From Candidatus Accumulibacter aalborgensis (GTDB taxonomy: Bacteria > Pseudomonadota > Gammaproteobacteria > Burkholderiales > Rhodocyclaceae): a stretch of 63,904 nt of DNA. The stretch is from contig NZ_FLQX01000116.1 of NCBI RefSeq assembly GCF_900089955.1, positions 1 through 63,904 on the forward strand, written 5' to 3'. A program made the translations under genes and the position numbers. The notes below the pieces were generated by a model, which did not search any database, was not told the DNA's origin, and worked only from the letters and a program-made list of their open reading frames with translations. Positions within the stretch are counted from its first letter, which is position 1, and every line of letters starts with the position of its first letter. Shown here one piece after another: positions 47,977 to 56,766 of the stretch.

Positions 47977-48836
47977 TGCCGGCTGCGCTGACCGTTACCC
48001 AGGACCCGACGCTGTTCGCCGTGACCTGTGGTCTGCTCGGGCTGTTGGTCGGCAGCTTCCTCAATGTCGTCATCCATCGTTTACCGAAGATGATGGATCG
48101 CGACTGGCGCCTCCATTGCGCCGAACTTCGCGGTGAGGAGGCGGCCGAGCACGAGCACCTGTCGCTGGCCACGCCGCGATCGCGGTGCCCCGCGTGTGGT
48201 CACGGCATCACGGCGATGGAGAATATTCCCCTGCTGAGCTGGCTCTTTCTGCATGGTCGCTGCTCGGCGTGCCAACAGCCAATCTCGCCGCGCTATCCGC
48301 TCGTCGAAGCGATCAGCGGCCTGCTTTCCGCTTTCACCGCTTTTCATTTCGGCTTTGGCTGGCCTGCGGCCGGCGCCATGCTGCTCGTCTGGTGCCTCAT
48401 CGCCTTGACGTTCATCGACTTCGACACCCTGTTGCTGCCCGACGCGATCACCTTGCCGCTGCTCTGGGCCGGTCTGCTGTTCAATTTGTTGGGCACCTTC
48501 GCCGACCTGCAGTCGGCCGTCATCGGCGCCGCCAGCGGCTATCTCTCGCTGTGGTCGGTTTACTGGGCGTTCAAGTTGACCACTGGCAAGGAAGGCATGG
48601 GCTATGGTGACTTCAAGCTGCTCGCTGCGCTCGGTGCCTGGCTCGGCTGGCAGATGCTGCCGCTGACCATCCTGCTCTCGTCCTTGCTCGGCGCAGTCGT
48701 CGGCCTGACACTGATCGTGGTCGCCAAACGGGGCCGCAGCGTGCCGATTCCCTTCGGCCCTTACCTGGCGGCGGCGGGCATGCTGGCGCTGTTCTGGGGC
48801 AAGCCGCTGACGCGCGCCTACATCGGCCTGCTCTAG
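47976..48836 (+). CDS. pilD: prepilin peptidase / N-methyltransferase PilD
   Basis: This 286-residue polytopic membrane protease cleaves type IV prepilin leaders and N-methylates the new N-terminus. The N-terminal motif GSFLNVVIHRLP is followed by the cytoplasmic zinc tetracysteine (CPACGH and CSACQQP). The catalytic aspartates lie in TFIDFDTLLLPD and GMGYGDFKLLAALGAWLG. Length and topology are standard. ATG at 47976 shares bases with the pilC stop. The coaE gene often found next in betaproteobacteria is absent; an FmdB-type gene follows after 106 nt. Confidence 0.95.
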   Translation: MPAALTVTQDPTLFAVTCGLLGLLVGSFLNVVIHRLPKMMDRDWRLHCAELRGEEAAEHEHLSLATPRSRCPACGHGITAMENIPLLSWLFLHGRCSACQQPISPRYPLVEAISGLLSAFTAFHFGFGWPAAGAMLLVWCLIALTFIDFDTLLLPDAITLPLLWAGLLFNLLGTFADLQSAVIGAASGYLSLWSVYWAFKLTTGKEGMGYGDFKLLAALGAWLGWQMLPLTILLSSLLGAVVGLTLIVVAKRGRSVPIPFGPYLAAAGMLALFWGKPLTRAYIGLL

Positions 48837-48942
48837 TCGCCAGAAAAACCGGCCTGGATTCCCGCCCGCCCTCGGCAGGCCGGTTACCACCGCCGGGTTC
48901 GCGTATAATTCGTCTTTTGCCAGTGCTTTCTGAGGGTTAGTC

Positions 48943-49275
48943 ATGCCGATTTACGCCTATCGCTGCGCTTCCTGCGGTTTCGAGAACGATCACTTGCAAA
49001 AGCTCAGCGACGCCGCGTTGAGCGTCTGTCCGCAGTGTGCTCAGGCCACCTATCGCAAGCAGGTGACGGCAGCGGGCTTCCAGTTGAAAGGCAATGGCTG
49101 GTACGCAACCGACTTCAAGCATGGGCACAGTAAAGCGCCGGTGAGCAAGGAGCCGGATGGCAAGGAAGCAGCGGACCAAGCGCCGGCCAGCCAGGCACCT
49201 GCCGCGGTGGAAAAACCGGCCAGCAGCGAAAGTGCGCCAGCCACTGCCGGAGCTGGCGCGTGCGCGGACCACTGA
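48943..49275 (+). CDS. FmdB-family zinc-ribbon protein
   Basis: This 110-residue protein has an N-terminal single zinc ribbon (MPIYAYRCASCGFENDHLQK then CPQCAQATYRKQV) and a low-complexity Ala/Lys/Glu-rich tail that starts after FQLKGNGWYATDFK. Members are putative regulatory proteins of unknown target; the short ribbon plus disordered tail is typical. The C-terminal 16 bases overlap the start of the DUF502 gene, and the group then leads to aspS, an order frequent in betaproteobacteria. Confidence 0.88.
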   Translation: MPIYAYRCASCGFENDHLQKLSDAALSVCPQCAQATYRKQVTAAGFQLKGNGWYATDFKHGHSKAPVSKEPDGKEAADQAPASQAPAAVEKPASSESAPATAGAGACADH

Positions 49276-49907
49276 TCAAGCGCTACTTCCTGACCGGGCT
49301 GCTGATCTGGGTCCCTCTGGCGATCACCGCCTGGGTTCTGGCGCTCATCGTTGGCACCATGGACCAGTCGCTGGTCCTGCTGCCGGCGGCGATTCACCCG
49401 CGCAATGTGGTCGGCTTCGACCTGCCTGGCGTCGGAGCGATCCTGACGCTGCTGATCATCCTCGTCACTGGCGCTCTGGCCGCCAACTTCATTGGCCAGC
49501 GGCTGGTGCTCTGGTGGGAACGGCTGCTGGCCCGAATTCCGGTCGTCAATTCAATCTACCACAGTGTCAAGCAGGTTTCCGACACACTGTTCTCATCGTC
49601 GGGCAACGCTTTTCGCAAGGCGCTGCTGATCGAGTACCCACGTCGGGGCACGTGGACGATCGCTTTCCTGACCGGAACGCCGGGCGGTGAGGTAGTTCGG
49701 CACCTCGACGGCGACCATGTCAGCGTCTACGTGCCGACGACGCCGAATCCGACCTCAGGTTTCTTCCTGATGTTGCCGAAAACGGAGGTCATTGAACTGG
49801 AAATGAGCGTCGATACGGCGCTGAAGTACGTGATCTCGATGGGCGTCGTCGCGCCCCCGTTGAGGCCGCGGACCGCCAATGCCACCACGAATGCCACGAT
49901 AACCTGA
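49260..49907 (+). CDS. DUF502-family membrane protein
   Basis: This 215-residue protein has two N-terminal membrane segments ([20 protein letters not shown] and [20 protein letters not shown]) and the DUF502 signatures [40 protein letters not shown] and [20 protein letters not shown]. The function of the family is not established. It overlaps the upstream zinc-ribbon gene by 16 nt and ends 23 nt before aspS, so the three probably share a transcript. Confidence 0.88.
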   Translation: MRGPLIKRYFLTGLLIWVPLAITAWVLALIVGTMDQSLVLLPAAIHPRNVVGFDLPGVGAILTLLIILVTGALAANFIGQRLVLWWERLLARIPVVNSIYHSVKQVSDTLFSSSGNAFRKALLIEYPRRGTWTIAFLTGTPGGEVVRHLDGDHVSVYVPTTPNPTSGFFLMLPKTEVIELEMSVDTALKYVISMGVVAPPLRPRTANATTNATIT

Positions 49908-49930
49908 CACAAGTAACCCTGGAAAACAGC

Positions 49931-51733
49931 ATGCGCACTCACTATTGCGGACAAGTCAGCTCACCGATCATCGGCCAGGAGGTCACCCTCTGTGGCTGGG
50001 CGCATCGTCGCCGCGACCACGGCGGGGTGATCTTCGTCGATCTTCGCGACCGCGAGGGACTGGCGCAGGTCGTCTGTGATCCGGACCGACCGCTGATGTT
50101 CAAGACCGCCGAGTCCGTCCGCAGCGAGTTCTGCCTGCGCATCAGCGGCAAGGTCCGCGCCCGTCCGGAAGGCACGGTCAACGCCCACATCGCCAGCGGC
50201 GAGGTCGAGATCCTGTGCCACGAGATGGAAATTCTGAACCCCTCGGTGACGCCGCCGTTCCAGATCGACGAAGAGAACCTGTCGGAGAACATCCGCCTGT
50301 TGCACCGGGTGCTTGACCTGCGTCGTCCGCAGATGCAGCAGAACATGCAACTCAGATACCGGACGGCGCGCGCCTTTCGCCGCTTCCTGGATGACGCAGG
50401 ATTCATCGACATCGAAACGCCGATGCTCACCAAGAGCACCCCCGAGGGGGCCCGTGACTACCTCGTTCCGTCGCGGGTTCATCCGGGCCAGTTCTTCGCC
50501 CTCCCCCAGTCGCCACAACTGTTCAAGCAACTTTTGATGATTGCCGGCTTTGACCGCTACTATCAGATCACCAAGTGCTTCCGCGACGAGGACCTGCGCG
50601 CCGACCGGCAGCCGGAATTTACTCAGGTGGACATCGAGACCTCGTTCATGAACGAGGGCGAGATCATCGCTCTGATGGAAGAACTGATCCGGGTGGTGTT
50701 CAGGGAGGCGATCGGCGCCGACCTGCCGAACCCCTTCCCGCGCCTGCCCTACGGCGAGGCGATGGACCGCTACGGATCAGACAAACCCGATCTGCGCGTG
50801 ACTCTCGAACTCGCTGACCTGACCGATGCGCTGAAAGATGTTTCCTTCAAGGTCTTTGCCAGTGTCGCCAACAGCGACGGTGGCCGGATTGCGGCCCTGC
50901 GCATTCCCGGCGGCGCCAGCCTGACGCGCGGCGAGATCGACGCCTATACCCAGTTTGTCGGCATTTATGGTGCCAAAGGCCTGGCCTACATCAAGGTCAA
51001 CGACGCAACGCAACTCAATGAAAGTGGCCTGCAATCGCCGATCGTCAAGAACCTGCACGCGCTGGCACTGCAGACGGTGGTCGAACGAACCGGCGCGCAG
51101 TCAGGCGACCTGATCTTTTTCGGTGCCGACAAGCGCAAGGTCGTCAATGACGCACTGGGCGCCCTGCGGGTCAAGATCGGCCACGAAAAAGGCTTCCTCA
51201 ATGGTCATTCCTGGGAACCGGTGTGGGTGGTTGACTTCCCGATGTTCGACTACGACGAAGAAGAGAAGCGCTGGACGGCCTGCCACCACCCGTTCACCAG
51301 TCCGAAAGACGAGCACTTGCCGCTCCTGGAAACCGACCCGGGGAGTTGCCTGGCCAAGGCCTACGACCTGGCGCTGAACGGATCTGAACTGGGCGGTGGT
51401 TCGGTGCGGATTCACAGCGCCGCCGTACAGGAACAGGTTTTCAAGGCGCTCGGCATCGGCGATGAAGAGGCCGCGCTCAAGTTTGGCTTCCTGCTCGACG
51501 CGCTCAGGTACGGCGCGCCGCCGCACGGTGGCCTGGCCTTTGGCCTCGATCGAATCGTCACCCTGTTGGCCGGCGCCGATTCGATCCGCGACGTGATCGC
51601 TTTCCCGAAGACGCAGCGTGCCCAGTGCCTGCTCACCGACGCGCCCAGCAGCGTGGACGAAAAACAGCTTCGGGAACTGCACATCCGCCTGCGTCAAAAG
51701 GTAGACACGCAGGTCGAGGTGGGTAAAGGCTGA
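49931..51733 (+). CDS. aspS: aspartyl-tRNA synthetase
   Basis: This 600-residue class II synthetase charges tRNA with aspartate in the cytoplasm. It has an N-terminal OB-fold anticodon-binding domain ([20 protein letters not shown]), class II motif 1, motif 2 ([20 protein letters not shown]) and motif 3 ([16 protein letters not shown]). Between motifs 2 and 3 lies the bacterial GAD insertion. Size and layout are standard for the bacterial type. Whether it also charges tRNA-Asn (non-discriminating) cannot be decided here. Downstream come barstar and nudB genes in the same direction. Confidence 0.97.
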   Translation: MRTHYCGQVSSPIIGQEVTLCGWAHRRRDHGGVIFVDLRDREGLAQVVCDPDRPLMFKTAESVRSEFCLRISGKVRARPEGTVNAHIASGEVEILCHEMEILNPSVTPPFQIDEENLSENIRLLHRVLDLRRPQMQQNMQLRYRTARAFRRFLDDAGFIDIETPMLTKSTPEGARDYLVPSRVHPGQFFALPQSPQLFKQLLMIAGFDRYYQITKCFRDEDLRADRQPEFTQVDIETSFMNEGEIIALMEELIRVVFREAIGADLPNPFPRLPYGEAMDRYGSDKPDLRVTLELADLTDALKDVSFKVFASVANSDGGRIAALRIPGGASLTRGEIDAYTQFVGIYGAKGLAYIKVNDATQLNESGLQSPIVKNLHALALQTVVERTGAQSGDLIFFGADKRKVVNDALGALRVKIGHEKGFLNGHSWEPVWVVDFPMFDYDEEEKRWTACHHPFTSPKDEHLPLLETDPGSCLAKAYDLALNGSELGGGSVRIHSAAVQEQVFKALGIGDEEAALKFGFLLDALRYGAPPHGGLAFGLDRIVTLLAGADSIRDVIAFPKTQRAQCLLTDAPSSVDEKQLRELHIRLRQKVDTQVEVGKG

Positions 51734-51789
51734 CTACTACAGCGACGACCACTAGCGCAGCTTCCTCCGGATACACGAATAGAATAGTC

Positions 51790-52233
51790 ATGAGCCAGAA
51801 ACGTCTGCAGACCGTGCTTGAGAATGCATGCCAGACCGGCGTCTACCATTTGCCGGAGAGCGGCCTGGCGGCCGTCAGAGAGGCCGCCGACGCGCTCGGC
51901 CTGGCCTGTTTCGAGGTCAGCCTCGCCGACGTCGTCCGGATCGACGCGGTTCTTGCCGCGCTCGGGCGAGGCCTCGACTTTCCCGAGTGGTATGGCCACA
52001 ACTTCGATGCCCTGAAGGATTGCCTGACCGATTTCTCATGGCAACCAGCGGCTGGCTGCGTGATCATCGTCTCGCACGCAGAGACCTTGCAGGCCACCCA
52101 CCCGGCCACGTTCCAGACGCTCAACGAAGTGTTTACCGCGGCGATTGCGGAATGGCGGTCGCAGGGCCTGCCGCTGTGGGTATTTTACGATCTGCGTAGC
52201 GATGGACTGGCCACGCTGCCGACCGTGGCATGA
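51790..52233 (+). CDS. barstar-family protein
   Basis: This 147-residue protein contains the barstar core LDFPEWYGHNFDALKDCLTD, in which the conserved Asp/Trp/Asn/Asp surface binds barnase-type ribonucleases. No barnase-like gene is adjacent, so its partner is unknown; many proteobacteria carry such orphan barstars next to nudB or aspS. The stop overlaps the nudB start by 4 nt (ATGA), suggesting coupled translation. The start at 51790 gives a typical length with a modest N-terminal extension. Confidence 0.88.
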   Translation: MSQKRLQTVLENACQTGVYHLPESGLAAVREAADALGLACFEVSLADVVRIDAVLAALGRGLDFPEWYGHNFDALKDCLTDFSWQPAAGCVIIVSHAETLQATHPATFQTLNEVFTAAIAEWRSQGLPLWVFYDLRSDGLATLPTVA

Positions 52234-52685
52234 CCGACTTCAAGCGGCCGGTGTCGGTGCTGGTCGTCATCCACACGCCGGACCTGCAGGTGCTGCTGCT
52301 CGAGCGCGCCGCGCATGCCGGCTACTGGCAGTCGGTCACCGGCAGTCAGGAAGCCGGCGAAACCTTGCCGGCCACAGCCGCCCGTGAAGTGGCCGAGGAA
52401 ACCGGCATTACAGCCGTCGCCGGTGACCTGCAGGACTGGCAGGTCACCCACAGCTACGAGATCTTCGCCGAGTGGCGCCACCGCTACGCGCCGGGAGTAC
52501 GGGTCAACACCGAGCACGTCTTCTCGCTGCAAGTGCCAACCGCCCAGCCGGTGACCATCGCTTGCGGCGAGCATCTGAACTCCTGCTGGCTCCCCTGGCG
52601 CGAAGCGGCGGCAAAGTGTTTCTCGTGGAGCAACCGCGACGCAATACTCATGTTGCCGGAGCGCATCGGCGCCCGGCGTCGGTAA
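52230..52685 (+). CDS. nudB: dihydroneopterin triphosphate diphosphatase
   Basis: This 151-residue Nudix hydrolase has an intact Nudix box, GSQEAGETLPATAAREVAEE followed by TGI. It should remove pyrophosphate from dihydroneopterin triphosphate in folate synthesis. RYAPGVRVNTEHVFSLQVP and the position after aspS fit NudB rather than another Nudix enzyme. Its start overlaps the barstar stop. Its 3' end overlaps by 38 nt with the convergent CWC gene. Confidence 0.88.
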   Translation: MTDFKRPVSVLVVIHTPDLQVLLLERAAHAGYWQSVTGSQEAGETLPATAAREVAEETGITAVAGDLQDWQVTHSYEIFAEWRHRYAPGVRVNTEHVFSLQVPTAQPVTIACGEHLNSCWLPWREAAAKCFSWSNRDAILMLPERIGARRR

Positions 52686-52872
52686 GCCGCTTCTCCAGCT
52701 TCTCCAGGCACGCGGGACAGTAGCAGTTCCCCTCAGCCGCGTCTGGCGCGAGGGTCAGACGCGGTTTGTCCATGCACCAGCAGGACGATAACCCGGCGAC
52801 TGCACCGCAAACAAAACGCACGCCACAAGCGCAGCAGGCGGTCTCGCCGACCGGCGAGCGCCGTTCGGTCAT
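52648..52872 (-). CDS. cysteine-rich CWC-family protein at the end of the bufferin operon
   Basis: This 74-residue protein has a cysteine pattern of C13-C14-x2-C-x4-F-x-C, then SSCWCMDKPRL and NCYCPACLEKLEK, which matches small cysteine-rich CWC proteins that probably bind zinc or another metal. ATG at 52872 overlaps the bufC stop as ATGA, so it is the fourth gene of that operon and likely serves the same metal response. The 3' end overlaps the convergent nudB gene by 38 nt. Confidence 0.8.
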   Translation of the reverse strand: MTERRSPVGETACCACGVRFVCGAVAGLSSCWCMDKPRLTLAPDAAEGNCYCPACLEKLEKRLTDAGRRCAPAT

Positions 52873-53645
52873 GCCGGCGTCTCCGCCTTGGCCAGCAGAC
52901 CTTCATCGAGCCAGCGCCGGAGAAGCGTGGCCGCGGTCATCGCCGGTTGGGGATCGCCCGCGGCGGCGATGACCGTACACCAGTCGGCAAAGCTGGCACC
53001 TCGGCTCAAGGCCCGCAGGGCGGCCGCTTCGCCGGCCTCCGCCGAACGCCAGCAACAGTCCAGTGCCGGCCGCCAGATGAGCAGGGCATGCGGCAGTGCT
53101 TGCGGCTCGTCGGTTGCCGCGTCGGCCGCATCGTTGAGCGCTTTCCAGATCGGCTCGATGGACCACGAAAGATCGAGTACCTGCAGCGAGCGCACCGGAA
53201 CGAAATGTTGCCCCGGCCAATCGTCCGGCTGCAGCGAGGCGAGATCGCCGAAGCTGAGCGGTATCGCGTCGGCAGCATCGAAGGCCGCCCGCATGGCCCA
53301 GTCCATCCGCGCCAGGTCGACCAGTGCCGGATGCGGCACGCGCTCCGGCGCGTCGGCGAGAAACCCCGGCAGGGCATCGCCGAACCAGCGAATCGAACGA
53401 AAATGCGAAGGATGGAGATCGATGTAGGAGCGCGCCAGCGTCGCGAAGGCATCGTCACCGAGTGCCCGGTGCAGAACCGGAAAGTTGTCGCGCAGCGCTG
53501 CCGCCAGACGGGCACGGTAAGCCTGCAGGTAGAGGTCGAAACCTCCCACCGGCTGCGTCCCCTCGGCGACGAACAAGCCGGGAGCAGGATTCTCGCTCAG
53601 AACGGCGCGCTGAAAACGCTGCTGCAGTTCGCCCAGGGCACTCAC
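52869..53645 (-). CDS. bufC: BufC/HvfC-type DUF2063 protein
   Basis: This 258-residue protein is a DUF2063 (putative DNA-binding domain) partner of the DUF692/MNIO enzymes. The signatures are [30 protein letters not shown] followed by [13 protein letters not shown], and a C-terminal winged-helix-like domain of about 90 residues. In bufferin biosynthesis this protein helps the MNIO enzyme recognise and modify the precursor peptide. It overlaps bufB at its start and the CWC gene at its end, both by ATGA, which indicates one translationally coupled unit. Confidence 0.85.
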   Translation of the reverse strand: MSALGELQQRFQRAVLSENPAPGLFVAEGTQPVGGFDLYLQAYRARLAAALRDNFPVLHRALGDDAFATLARSYIDLHPSHFRSIRWFGDALPGFLADAPERVPHPALVDLARMDWAMRAAFDAADAIPLSFGDLASLQPDDWPGQHFVPVRSLQVLDLSWSIEPIWKALNDAADAATDEPQALPHALLIWRPALDCCWRSAEAGEAAALRALSRGASFADWCTVIAAAGDPQPAMTAATLLRRWLDEGLLAKAETPA

Positions 53646-54481
53646 GCGGCATGCCTCGTGTCGTCCAGCGCGCGCCGCGCCAGCGAACGCGCGACGTCCA
53701 GTTCGCTGATCAACTCAGGCAAGGGCGGGATGTGGTCATCACGCTCGATCATCGTCGGAACGTGACCAAGGCGTCGGACGGTATCGACGTAGAGCTTCCA
53801 GACGGCTTCGCAAACCGGCTGATCATGCGTATCGACGAGGTAACGGCCATGGTCCTCGTGGCCCGCGAGATGGATCTGGCGGACGGCCGCGGGCGGCAGT
53901 GCGTCGATGAAATGCTGCGCATCGAAACCGTGGTTGACGCTGCTGACATAGACGTTATTCACATCGAGCAACAGCTCACAAGCTGTGCGGGTGACCAGTT
54001 CGCGGATGAACTCCCACTCGCTCATCTCGTCGGCGCGGAAAGCGACGTAGCTGGAAACGTTCTCCAGCACCAGCGGACGGCCGAGGATGTCCTGCACCTG
54101 GGCCACGCGCGGTACCAGGTGACGCAGCGTCGCCTCGGTGTAAGGCAGTGGCAGCAGGTCGTGCAGGTTCAGCGAACCGGCCCCCGTCCAGCACAGATGA
54201 TCGGACACCCAGGCTGGCTCGATTCTGTCGGCCAGCGCCTTGATCTGGCGCAGATAGCCCGCGTCAAGGGCATCGACACTGCCGATCGACAGTGAGACAC
54301 CATGCATGACCATCGGATAATCGCGGCGGATGCGATCGAGAAAGTGGAGGGGCTTGCCGCCCTCGACGAGGTAGTTCTCGGAGATCACCTCAAGCCAGTC
54401 GACCGCTTGCGGTGCGGCGACAAAATCGCGATAGTGCTCAGTGCGCAAACCCAGGCCGAAGCCTTCGATCGTCCCACTCAC
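53642..54481 (-). CDS. bufB: MNIO-family (DUF692) bufferin-modifying enzyme
   Basis: This 279-residue TIM-barrel multinuclear iron oxygenase belongs to the DUF692 family. Related enzymes convert cysteines of a secreted precursor into thiooxazole-type heterocycles that chelate copper. The visible markers are [11 protein letters not shown] at the start, [49 protein letters not shown] and [10 protein letters not shown], which supply His/Asp/Asn metal ligands. The start is GTG at 54481 with GGGGAGAG about 6 nt upstream; the longer frame has no support. It lies between the precursor gene bufA and bufC. Confidence 0.9.
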   Translation of the reverse strand: MSGTIEGFGLGLRTEHYRDFVAAPQAVDWLEVISENYLVEGGKPLHFLDRIRRDYPMVMHGVSLSIGSVDALDAGYLRQIKALADRIEPAWVSDHLCWTGAGSLNLHDLLPLPYTEATLRHLVPRVAQVQDILGRPLVLENVSSYVAFRADEMSEWEFIRELVTRTACELLLDVNNVYVSSVNHGFDAQHFIDALPPAAVRQIHLAGHEDHGRYLVDTHDQPVCEAVWKLYVDTVRRLGHVPTMIERDDHIPPLPELISELDVARSLARRALDDTRHAA

Positions 54482-54500
54482 CGCTTCTCTCCCCTTTCCT

Positions 54501-54581
54501 GACCATGAAGTCGCGCGAGCGACTCGCGCATCTCGCCTCTCTCCTCTCCCGCATGCGCGGGAGAGGAATCGGGGGTGAGGG
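54501..54581. repeat. two-hairpin repeat, copy B, between bufA and bufB
   Basis: A hairpin, GTCGC-GCGA-GCGAC, precedes a strong palindrome with a perfect 10 bp stem (CCTCTCCCGC / GCGGGAGAGG, 54543-54566) and the tail ATCGGGGGTGAGGG. The same arrangement occurs at 28964-29036. In the bufA-bufB mRNA it would fold just after the bufA stop codon and could stabilise or partially terminate the upstream transcript. Confidence 0.7.
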
Positions 54582-54582
54582 C

Positions 54583-54843
54583 TTACTTGACGACCTTGCC
54601 ACCCGCATCGGTACATTCCTTGGCGCTGGCCTTGACCAGCCAGCCCTGGCCCTTGCAGGCATTCATCCCCTTGCATTCGCTCTTGGCCGTCTTGCAATCG
54701 GAACTGCCCTTGCAGGAATTGACACCGGCGCAATGAACCTGGGCGCCTTCAGCGGCGCTGACCGTCGGCGCGACGAGGGTTCCCGCAGCGAAGAGGGCTG
54801 CCGCAGCGGCAGCAAGAGCGACTCCAGACAATTGATGTGACAT
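54583..54843 (-). CDS. bufA: bufferin precursor, DUF2282 type
   Basis: This 86-residue precursor has a clear Sec signal peptide (hydrophobic alanine-rich segment at residues 5-25 and likely cleavage after APTVSA). The mature part has six cysteines in [29 protein letters not shown] and [11 protein letters not shown]2282 proteins of this layout are known as bufferins, copper-sequestering modified peptides; the modification is done by the DUF692 enzyme encoded downstream. ATG at 54843 has AAGGAG about 8 nt upstream, a strong site fitting high expression. It is the first gene of the operon. Confidence 0.9.
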   Translation of the reverse strand: MSHQLSGVALAAAAAALFAAGTLVAPTVSAAEGAQVHCAGVNSCKGSSDCKTAKSECKGMNACKGQGWLVKASAKECTDAGGKVVK

Positions 54844-55075
54844 CTCGTATCTCCTTCAGTGTGGGGTAGGTAAGGTCAAAGCTGACGGACTGCAACCGCT
54901 TCTCTGACACAGCTTAGACGCATCAAAGCCGAAATTACTTACAGCGAAACGCAGAAATCCGCATTGGCGGGCAAAATTTTCTTCCTGCCCGGGGAAATCA
55001 GACAGCCGAATCCTCGACGGGGAGCAGAGTCGCCATGACCGGCACGAGGGAAGGACAAACGATATAATCCGCGCC

Positions 55076-55759
55076 ATGGCAGTGCACCCCTTGCTCTTGC
55101 AGCAGTTCCCGCTCCTGAAATCGCTTCCTGCGGATGTCCTGGAGCGACTCGCCGGCCAGGCCAGCAGCCAGAGCTTCGCCAAACGAGAGGTCGTGCTGCC
55201 GAAATCCACTGCCCCCCGTCACCTCTGCCTGCTGGTCAATGGGCGCCTGCAAGCGATCGATTTCACCCTGGACGGGAGGGAGGTCGGCCTTTATTTCATC
55301 GATCCAGGCGACTACTTTGCCGAGTTGGCTCTTATCGACGGCCAGCCGCAGCCGGAACTGGTGATCTCCAACAGCGTCTCGCAAGTGGTGTTCGTACCCG
55401 CCGCCGAGGTCCGGCCCCTGCTCTTCTCGACGCCAGCGATGGCCGAGGCGCTGTGCCGCCGGCTGGCGCAAAGGGTTCGCGTCCAGGTCACCCATCGCCA
55501 GATTCTCGGCTTGACCAATCCCCTGCAGCGCATTTGCGCGCATCTCGAACTCCTGACTTTGGGCGGCGATGGTCAGCGACGTATCGTCAAGGCACCGACG
55601 CACCAGGAAATCGCCATCATGGTCAGTCTGACTCGTGAAACGGTCACGCGCACGTTTCAGGTGCTGCAAACCAGGGGGGTGCTAACTCGCGACGGTGAGG
55701 ACTTGGTGGTGGATTCCGCCCGTATGTCTGACCTGGCCAGCGGAGGCACCAGCGACTGA
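55076..55759 (+). CDS. Crp/Fnr-family transcriptional regulator
   Basis: This 227-residue protein has a cyclic-nucleotide-binding beta-barrel (about 20-130; FAKREVVLPKSTAPRHLCLL, YFIDPGDYFAELALIDGQPQ) and a C-terminal winged helix whose recognition region is PTHQEIAIMVSLTRETVTRT. It lacks the N-terminal cysteine cluster of FNR, so it is not an FNR-type oxygen sensor. The ligand is unknown. It stands alone and divergent from bufA with 232 bp between them, but there is no direct evidence that it controls the bufferin genes. Confidence 0.88.
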   Translation: MAVHPLLLQQFPLLKSLPADVLERLAGQASSQSFAKREVVLPKSTAPRHLCLLVNGRLQAIDFTLDGREVGLYFIDPGDYFAELALIDGQPQPELVISNSVSQVVFVPAAEVRPLLFSTPAMAEALCRRLAQRVRVQVTHRQILGLTNPLQRICAHLELLTLGGDGQRRIVKAPTHQEIAIMVSLTRETVTRTFQVLQTRGVLTRDGEDLVVDSARMSDLASGGTSD

Positions 55760-55781
55760 CGCCCAGGCAAATTCCACTCAG

Positions 55782-56744
55782 TTATAGAAATATCCGCCAT
55801 CGCTTATTTGCGGCGATGACCAGAGGTGAACTGAGGAGCGACAGTACCACGGCTGCCAGCGTGAGCGGGGTTGCCGCCTGCAGGCCAAGGCCCGGAAGCA
55901 GCAACAGGAACAGCGGGTGGATGAAGTAGATGACCGTGGAAATTTCGCCCAGCGTCGCACTTTGGCTGATAGTCCTGCCGCTCGCTGCAAGGACGAATAT
56001 CGCCAGGCAGACCACCGGAAGGGAGACAAGCAGATCAAAGCCTTCTCCAATCGGCAAGCCCAGCGCCACATTCATTGAATATTCAGCCGCCAAAAGAAGT
56101 CCGCCCAGCGAAAGAAGGCAGAGCTTCCAATAGAGTGACATTTCGCTCGGAAGCCTTTTCTTTGCCGCCAGATAACCCATGCCGAACATCGGGAATCCGA
56201 AAAAGGCAAAGTTCCGGTAGGTCGGAATTTCATTTGCCACGACGTCAAGGCGAGTGTCCGGGAACCAATGATAGTTTCCCGAGTACTGCAACAGCAAGCC
56301 AAACGCATATGCCGTGGCCAGCAGCGCCGCCAGCACTACGGTTTTGGCATTTTTCAGGGGGAGAATGCAAAGCGCCGCAAGAAACGTTGCTGGCAGATAC
56401 CAGAGATGGGCGTAACCAATGAGCAGGGTGAACGCCAAGGATCTGGCGGCGGGTAGCAGGCCGGGCTCTGTTGGCCAGAAAAAGCCAGAGTAAACGAGCG
56501 ACCAGGTGAGATAAAAGACCGATACCTTGCCCAGCCAGGTGATCACCGCAGACCTGCGATCAACGATGCTCGCGAAATAATACCCGTTAATCATGAAGAA
56601 GATCGGCACCGCCATCCTGAACAAGTAGTTCTCAAGAAAATACCCGACATGGACATCAATATCGCTCAGAAACCGGCCATGCAAGCCAACGACCATCAAG
56701 GCCAGAAGTATCTTCAGCGAATCGAGGATGGCATTGCGTTGCAT
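55782..56744 (-). CDS. acyltransferase 3 family membrane protein
   Basis: This protein of about 320 residues has roughly ten membrane helices. The N-terminal region, LDSLKILLALMVVGLHGRFL, contains the family's early conserved His, and VPIFFMINGYYFAS follows. Such proteins O-acylate sugars of surface polysaccharides or other extracytoplasmic substrates. ATG at 56744 was chosen because the family sequence starts there; the longer frame overlaps the upstream LpxL-like gene. It is the last gene of a minus-strand group that includes an ABC exporter, suggesting O-acetylation of the exported glycan. Confidence 0.85.
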   Translation of the reverse strand: MQRNAILDSLKILLALMVVGLHGRFLSDIDVHVGYFLENYLFRMAVPIFFMINGYYFASIVDRRSAVITWLGKVSVFYLTWSLVYSGFFWPTEPGLLPAARSLAFTLLIGYAHLWYLPATFLAALCILPLKNAKTVVLAALLATAYAFGLLLQYSGNYHWFPDTRLDVVANEIPTYRNFAFFGFPMFGMGYLAAKKRLPSEMSLYWKLCLLSLGGLLLAAEYSMNVALGLPIGEGFDLLVSLPVVCLAIFVLAASGRTISQSATLGEISTVIYFIHPLFLLLLPGLGLQAATPLTLAAVVLSLLSSPLVIAANKRWRIFL

Positions 56745-56766
56745 CCGGAGAAGCGGCCTCCCGCGT

